This document shows positions 57,738 to 64,000 of a stretch of 64,000 nucleotides of DNA, in pieces. The notes under the pieces were generated by a model, which saw only the letters and a list, made by a program, of their open reading frames with translations, ran no database searches and was not told where the DNA came from. Every line of letters starts with the position of its first letter. Position 1 is the stretch's first letter. Source of the DNA: Anthopleura xanthogrammica. Lineage: Eukaryota > Cnidaria > Anthozoa > Actiniaria > Actiniidae. Where the stretch lies: assembly GCA_964019055.1 (NCBI GenBank), contig OZ025217.1, positions 1,824,501 to 1,888,500 on the forward strand, in the 5' to 3' direction. The translations under genes were made by a program, and so were the position numbers.

Positions 57738-60700
57738 AGTTGGAACAACAGTCTTCGACGACGATCTTGCTGGTGATGGCTTCGCTAATGATCAAATAAA
57801 TGATATATTTGGAGACGATGATGACTTATTTAATGCTCCAGCACCGCTACCACCTTTATCTCCTACTGGTGTCGACGATGGAGCGAATAATTTGGACGGA
57901 GCTGGTGAAGAACCAGATGACAAGGAGAAGAAAAAGAAGAAATTTATTAAACGATCTCCCAGACCAAGACTCAATGAAGCAAGGTTGGTCGAGGATTTTA
58001 TAAACTAGTTATATGTTAGTTTTATTTTTTTAGCTTAAGAGTATTTTTTTCCGCAAATCTTTACGTGGAGAAAAATATTCGAATAGCCCCCTTGGTATTA
58101 AGATAGCATATTTTTGCCAAGTTTTTTATATTTTCCCGAAAATTCAACCCCACTCTCTCCAAAAATCTTGCTAATTTTTTCTCCTTCATCCTCCTGTCCT
58201 TAGGCTTTGTGGAGAGCGAGGTATAACAGCTTTGGCTCATTTATGTGATGGGATAAAGTTCAAAGGCAAGGGTCATGAGGTATATATTTGGTATACATAT
58301 ATGTGATATAGGAAGTCTATAAAAAATCTATAAAAATCCCCTGAAGAGTGAGTCAATCACGAAACAGGCTTGTCGGGATGAAAGTGCAGTCTCTTTGTTT
58401 TTCTTATCTTAATATTCATATATGTGACATATACATATTATACAAATAGATACTAGTTATACAATGGTTTGAGTCACGTACCCTGGAATATCGCACAAGT
58501 GAATTTTCTAGTATACTCACAATACTTAAGAAGAGTGTGTTTGCTAAGATAATACAAACGATAAGCAGTATATTCCATGGGTTACCACAAGAAAGCATTG
58601 TATGACTATTTTATCCCACACCATTGAAACACATAGGCCCAAGCCTGATGGAAAGAAATATTACAATGGAATACTGCTGTATAATAATAATATAAAATGG
58701 ATTTTCTGCATTGGCTATATTTTTGATGGTGTGTGAGAAATGCATGTATTACATACAGTAAACATTTTAGGAAATACAGTACATGTACAGGTGGTGTAGT
58801 AGTGAGAGCGCTCACCTATCACCAATGCAACCTGCGTTTGAGTTCAGCCAGATTCAGTGTCATATGTGAGTAGAGTTGCTGGTTGGTTCTTTCTTCTCCA
58901 GGTTCTCTGGTATTCCTTCCTCTGCCAAAATCAACTTCTTAATTCCAATTAGAACTTCAGTGGATGAAGAGAAAACCAATTTCAAACTAGCTGTTGAAAT
59001 GTCTCAGTTTGTAGAATATTGAGAATTGCAATACAAGCCTTACTATTTCCTTCTTTAGGCTTCAGACCTTCGAGTTCTATTACAGCGTTTTGAGCATTGG
59101 GCTCACAGGTTGTATCCAGTGTATCCATTTGAAGATGTTATTGAGCAAGTAGAAGCACTAGGAAAAAAGAAATTGGTTGAGGTATATATGACAGGTTAAG
59201 CCATCCCACATTCCTCCCCCTTCCCATACTTCCATCCCCAGTTGGCTTGGCGGGTATTTGTTCATTTTGCAAGACTCATCATGTGTTCAATAGACCACTT
59301 GCACGTGATGTCAGAGCAGCTCAATTTTGGAGGGTAAAAGAATCTTAATCTCCTGAGAATTGGAACCTATTGTTTTGCCCTCCAAATTGAGCTGCATTCC
59401 AACCTGGTGCAAAGTATCTATTCTTGGTTGGCAAATAATTTTAAAAGTTTTGTTTGTAAGAAAAATATAGCTTACACTGTATATAGTTTATATTACTGGA
59501 TTTCTGAGCTTGTACTTGATTTAATTCTTAGATTTTAAGAATATCAAGAATGCTACTCTGTGTTGCCTTTATACTATATAAAAAATTTCTGATTCCTTAA
59601 TTGTTCACATTTATGTGGATATGAAAACTACTATAATTGTTATTTATTATTATTGATACTCAAATTATTTCTTTGTTTACAGAATGCCGTTAAACAGGCC
59701 AGAAGAGGAGATGACGGTCAAGTGAATGAAAACGCATCAGATGATGAGGATGAAATTCAAGCAAATGGTAAGTACCACACCAATCCACCTAGCGAGTGGA
59801 ATAATACTGCTATTTCAAAAACGTTGCATGTCACATGTTGCATGCCAAGCTTGAAATGTATTGTGGATCATATTTAAATAATGTCACCTCAGAAATTTTA
59901 TTTTGGTAAATTTGTATATTTTTCTTCTTTTGTTGATAGCATTTTTGTAAAAAATGAAAAAAATTATAATCTTACTGTAGTTTGTAGCTTGGTACATTAT
60001 TAAAAATGTGAATTTGGTTTCTTCTCAGAAAAAAATAGGAGCTCCAGGAGGGATTCAAACCCGTGACCTTGAACCCTGTTTGCTTGGATTTTTTTCTGAG
60101 AAGAATTATCTTGAAGAAACAAAGTTCACATGTTTAGAATTAAAAACTTTTTTGTCATTTTGTTAATAGATCTTTTAAAATTTGTAAAGTTAGCCTCATT
60201 TCAATGTCAAAACAATTACAAATACCAACAGTAAAGAAAAGAATGCACAACTTCAACAATACAAACACTTTGAAATTCCACAGACCTTCACTGCAAAACA
60301 TGAATAATCTACACAAATTTAAATCAAGTGTGGTTATACAGTATCACATTTGTGTGGTTATATTTCCATTCACAGGTCAAGATTCAGAAACAAACATAGC
60401 TTCAACACCAAGTATGGATAATGCTGTGAGTATTCATTCGATCTTTTAAACAACCCTAAACTACTACCACTAAACACCCCTTGTATTGATATAATGATGC
60501 AGGGTTCGTGTGGGTTTTGGAAAGTCTTGGACAGTTTTGGAAATTGATAATGGATTTTTCCAGGACCTTGAAAGTTTAGGAAAATTGATTTATGGTCTAC
60601 TAGGATATGGAAAAGTTATGATTTTTTTTGTAGCTTGTCTGCAGTATTGTTTTGCATTGGTAAATGTATGTTGAATGTTTCAGATCCATGAATTTGGCTT

Positions 60701-62420
60701 TATTTTTGTGCTATGTGTGGTTTTGAAAATTTGAGTCAAAGCGCTTTGGAAACTTTTGGAAAAGATTTGGAAATTCTCACAGGGGATCATGTATGAATTG
60801 TGAATGATGGCTGTGATAATAGTGATTATGATAATAATGATAAGATAAACCATATATTAAGATATTTGTTCTTTATCACAGACCTTTGGTGGGCATGTTG
60901 AAGCATCAAGTACAGCTGTGGTATGTAGTACTGTAAATAATCCAATGGTGTTATGCCATGGAGTATTCATTTATTTAATCACTCAATGTTTTGCTCTCCT
61001 CCCCCTCCTTGGCCTTCCTTCCTTCTTCCATCCACCCATTCTTTCCTTCCTTCCTTCCTTCCTTCCTTCCCTTCTTTCTTTGCTTGCTTGCCGCTTCCTT
61101 GCCTCCTTCCTTGCTTCCTTCCTTCCTTGCCTCCTTGCTTCCTTCTCTCCATCCCTCCTTCTTTCCTTTCTTCCTTCCTTCCTTACTGTTTCCATGCTTC
61201 CTTCCTTCCCCCTTCCTTCCTTGCTTCCTTTCTTCCTTGCTTTCTTCCTTTCTAGCTTGTTTCCTTCCTTCCTTCCTTGCTTGTTTGTTTTCTTCCTTCC
61301 TTCCTTACTCCATTTACTCATTCAATCATTCAATTATGGAATTTTATCCCAAAAGATTGGTTTGACTCCTGAACAAAAGGAAAGAATAAGACTAAACAGA
61401 GAACGAGCTGTAGCAAAACGAATGGCACAGTCAAGTCAACCAACAGATCCAACATCACAACCTACATCTCAAGGTATTAATATTAGCAATTTAATTTATG
61501 TTACCCAAAGAATGACATGTTTTGGTGTGATTGCTAAATATCATTTCTTTTTAGATGCCGCTAATGCTGTGAACTCACTAAATTCTTTGGAAGAAGGATC
61601 TCAAGACAACGGGGGAGAAGCTGAACAAATATCAAGAGAACATAGTCCTGAACGAAGCAAACTCAATTTTGAGACAGACTTGGACGATCTAGGAACTGAA
61701 GAGTTTGAAGAGGTGGATATGTTAGGAGAAAACATGGGAATAGAAATCACGGCAAACAAGGAAACCATGGAAACAGAAGTCATGCAAGACAAGGAATGCT
61801 TGGAAACAGAAGTCACGGGGGACAAGGAAACCATGGTAACAGAAGTCACGGGGGACAAGGAAACCATGGAAACAGAAGTCACAGGAAACAAGGAAACCAT
61901 GGAAACAGAATTCATGAAAAACAAGGAAACCATGGAAACAGAAGGCACAGGTGAGAAAGAAACCATGGAAACAGAAGTCACAGGAAACAAGGAAACCATG
62001 GAAACAGAAGTCACAGGAAACAAGGAAACCATGGAAACAGAAGTCACAGGAAACAAGGAAACCATGGAAACAGAATTCATGAAAAACAAGGAAACCATGG
62101 AAACAGAAGTCACAGGAAACAAGGAAACCATGGAAACAGAAGTCACAGGAAACAAGGAAACCATGGAAACAGAAGTCACAGGAAACAAGGAAACCATGGA
62201 AACAGAAGTCACGGGGGACAAGGAAACCATGGAAACAGAAGTCACAGGAAACAAGGAAACCATGGAAACAGAAGTCACAGGAAACAAGGAAACCACGGAA
62301 ACAGAAGTCACGGGGGACAAGGAAACCACGGAAACAGAAGTCACGGGGGACAAGGAAACCATGGAATCAGAAAACACGCAGGATAAGGAAAGCATAGAAA
62401 AAGAAATTGCGGAAACTTAA
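57727..62420 (+). CDS. TIPIN: TIPIN (TIMELESS-interacting protein), Swi3 domain, 8 exons
   Basis: Exons: 57727-57983, 58204-58279, 59059-59181, 59683-59767, 60376-60425, 60882-60920, 61356-61473, 61555-62420. All phases agree and the total is 537 residues. After an acidic N-terminus and a KKKKKKFIKR stretch, the Swi3 domain spans about 75-152: PRLNEARL, ERGITALAHL, FKGKGHE (105-111) and FEHWAHRLYP (122-131), the most conserved part of TIPIN/Tof-like proteins. TIPIN pairs with TIMELESS and binds RPA and CLASPIN to protect stalled forks and support the S-phase checkpoint. Exon 7 has GLTPEQKERIRLNRERAVAK, a basic helix also near the C-terminal side of other TIPINs. Exon 8 carries twenty 11-residue repeats (314-533), an unusual extension. 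Exons 4-6 are short and least certain. Confidence 0.93.
58453..58625. mobile_element. MITE in TIPIN intron 2
   Basis: The ends TAGTTATACAATGGTTTG and CATTGTATGACTATTTTATCCCAC match the element at 39832-40007 in the opposite orientation. Confidence 0.8.
58788..58940 (+). mobile_element. Decayed tRNA-derived SINE in TIPIN intron 2
   Basis: GTGGTGTAGTAGTGAGAGCG resembles an A box region and CTGCGTTTGAGTTC a degenerate B box. The following CGTCATATGTGAGT-like text and GGTTCTCTGGTATTCC are typical of a widespread coral SINE body, recalled from family knowledge. Confidence 0.6.
59292..59420. mobile_element. Short MITE of the CACGTGAC family in TIPIN intron 3
   Basis: Palindromic: AGAGCAGCTCAATTTTGGAGGG at the left pairs with CCCTCCAAATTGAGCTGCATT at the right, with outer ends ATAGACCACTTGCACGTG and CAAAGTATCTATT. 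Related to 8731-8875 and 7460-8071. Confidence 0.85.
61010..61312. repeat. (CCTT)n microsatellite in TIPIN intron 6
   Basis: About 300 bp of CCTTCCTT variants. It keeps a frame open through the intron, which is why an unspliced 500-residue ORF appears. Confidence 0.95.
61746..62405 (+). repeat. 33-bp coding tandem repeat, 20 units, in TIPIN exon 8
   Basis: Each unit encodes 11 residues of the type VTGNKETMETE; variants begin FMKN, GTGE, VTGD or VMQD. Units FMKNKETMETE recur at positions 6 and 11 of the array, hinting at a higher-order unit of five. The opposite strand is also open across the whole array. Confidence 0.97.
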
Positions 62421-62459
62421 AGTATCTAAACCCTTAGAATTATCGATTTTGGAATCCAC

Positions 62460-62577
62460 TCCTTTGATGATGGTGATGATGATGATGCGGTGATGGTTGT
62501 AAAGATGGTCCTGTTGATGATGATGATAATGTTGGTAGACGACGATGCTGAGGATCATTAAACCTCTTCAAGTTTGG
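62460..62577. repeat. (GAT/GGT)n imperfect microsatellite after TIPIN
   Basis: GATGATGGTGATGATGATGATG-type triplets in the TIPIN 3' flank. Confidence 0.85.
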
Positions 62578-62745
62578 CATAATGTTTTCTCCTTTCAGAC
62601 CACGTGTCATTCCCTAGAGTATCATTTCTTTGTTTAACGGTTGTTCATGAGAAGACACATGAATATGGATACAAATCAAACAATGAATCATATTCTCAAG
62701 TTTATGGACATGGGGTCTGAAATGGGAAAACATTACACCCAACGT
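62578..62745. mobile_element. MITE, same family as 27565-27719
   Basis: The ends ATAATGTTTTCTCCTTTCAG and CTGAAATGGGAAAACATTAC enclose an interior (AAGACACATGAATATGGATA) inverted relative to the other copy. It lies in the TIPIN 3' flank; the first AATAAA after it is at 62950-62955. Confidence 0.8.
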
Positions 62746-64000
62746 ATATAGGCCTATTGCGAATTAGGATGACCAAACCCAATAAATACTTGGAAACTAG
62801 AATGACTGCAGAAAATCTCCCCTTTGCCCGTCCGCGCACAAACCTTTCGGCCATTAACTGTATATTATATAAAGACTTCAAACAAATTAGAAATACATTT
62901 CAGTCAGTGAAGCTTCCATTTTAGTTGAGTTACAAGAATATCAATTGTTAATAAAGAAACGCTTTTACATCACTTTGTATTGCAACCTTTAATTCTAAAG
63001 CGACCATATGACGTGTATGTAGTGCAACCTTTAATTCTAAAGCGACCATATGACGTTAGCGACCACATCCAAGGCCACCACCATGACTCCATAAGAACTA
63101 ATCTGAAAACAAAAGGACTGAAACAAAAAAAGCCGACGTAGAAAATGTACAATCCTATAAAAGACTTCGAAAGCTTATTTGCATTAATTCTCAGATCTTA
63201 TTAACACATTGCGAAATTGTTTATTTTTTACTCAAATAGTAATGAATGTTTTGAAAAGTGATAATCATATCGTCGCCCAACTAAATCAAAAGAGGGAACT
63301 AATTGAATATAGCGAATAAAGGTCTGCGGTCTACTGGTTTCTCATTCATTTCCCGTTAGATCTAAATGTAAAATCATTAACTTGCTGGTCGGCAGCAAAA
63401 AATTGAAGCAGTGATTAAACTCTTAAATCAAATGCTTGGTAAATTTGAAGAATAACTGCAGGTTACTCTACGTTTTTGCCTAAATCAATTGCTCTTGAGT
63501 ACTTGCTAATTGGATTCGGCCCTTGTATACTTCGTTAGTGGGAAAAAACCGTGGTTATTTGGATTTCAAATCTTGGTTTAAAAATCCCAATTAAAGCTAA
63601 AAAAAACTTTTGACCTGCTCTATACTCGAATGAAATTAAATCTTTAACAAGCGCTGAAAAGAAAAGGGCAAAAACAAAACAGTTTTCGACAGGCATTCTT
63701 AATTGGACGGCGATAAGAAAACAAGTTTTTCGTGAGTGTTTAAACAGCCTTGGTAACATCTAAAAGCAATCCAATATTGTATCACTTATAACGACTCAAA
63801 AAAATTTAAATTAAAAGAAAATTGCCGCGATACTCGGCAATCTAACTTACCCGACAAACTTTTGCAGCTGTAAAATTGCTCATTTGATGTTATTGGATTC
63901 TAGAGAAGTTCAAAAGGGTTCCCGCAAACCCTCAGAACAAAAGGACAGTAATTTTCCAGACCCTTTCTACTGGCGTTTGAATTTACAGAAATTGGTACGA
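62746..64000. other. 3' end of window; no gene seen
   Basis: A 42-bp direct duplication (GCAACCTTTAATTCTAAAGC at 62982 and 63026) stands out. Otherwise there is no convincing ORF, array or inverted repeat. Confidence 0.6.

Noticed and set aside
60918..62420. Unspliced 500-residue plus-strand ORF
   Set aside because: Its first part is a CCTT microsatellite kept open by chance. Splice sites at 60920 and 61355, reading phase and TIPIN homology favour separate exons.

Overview
The window is nuclear DNA from an animal, most likely an anthozoan cnidarian such as a stony coral. This rests on three things: spliced genes with GT-AG introns, tandem astacin metalloproteases with an ShKT tail, and tRNA-derived SINEs with many fold-back MITEs of the kind common in coral genomes. 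There is no operon structure, CRISPR, prophage or bacterial RNA gene. The assignment below phylum level is inference.

Layout. 0.1-1.1 kb (-): two candidate exons of a small secreted protein. 2.5-21.4 kb: an accessory block holding three intronless paralogous genes, A (5970), B (10520) and C (18119), and a fourth unrelated intronless gene D (21383). None matches a family I recognise. B and C lie in a segmental duplication (about 9.83-14.97 kb and 17.69-21.34 kb). The upstream flanks of A and C also share a second repeat block (2.53-4.93 and 15.66-16.76 kb). Comparing duplicates gives empty and filled sites for several MITEs, with TTAA or TA target duplications readable directly.

24.3-32.5 kb (+): two tandem astacin genes with identical exon lengths through exon 6. 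The second has lost its C-terminal ShKT domain. 34.0-35.0 kb (-): a single-exon class A GPCR. 39.6-40.1 kb: a LINE remnant. 43.425-49.165 kb: an apparently intact autonomous DNA transposon with identical 84-bp terminal inverted repeats and a TA target duplication. It encodes a THAP-DDE transposase (+) and a convergent SAP-SWIM-YqaJ nuclease (-), the two-gene plan of ISL2EU elements. 51.2-51.7 kb (-): a compact TATA-driven CITED-like co-activator gene. 57.7-62.4 kb (+): a TIPIN (replication fork protection) orthologue in eight exons, with E2F-like sites at its start and a C-terminal array of twenty 11-residue repeats.

The genes do not form one pathway. The clearest functional unit is the two-gene transposon. 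The most novel material is the A/B/C family together with D. Exon structures were inferred by eye from splice motifs, reading phase and comparison between paralogues; no database search was run.
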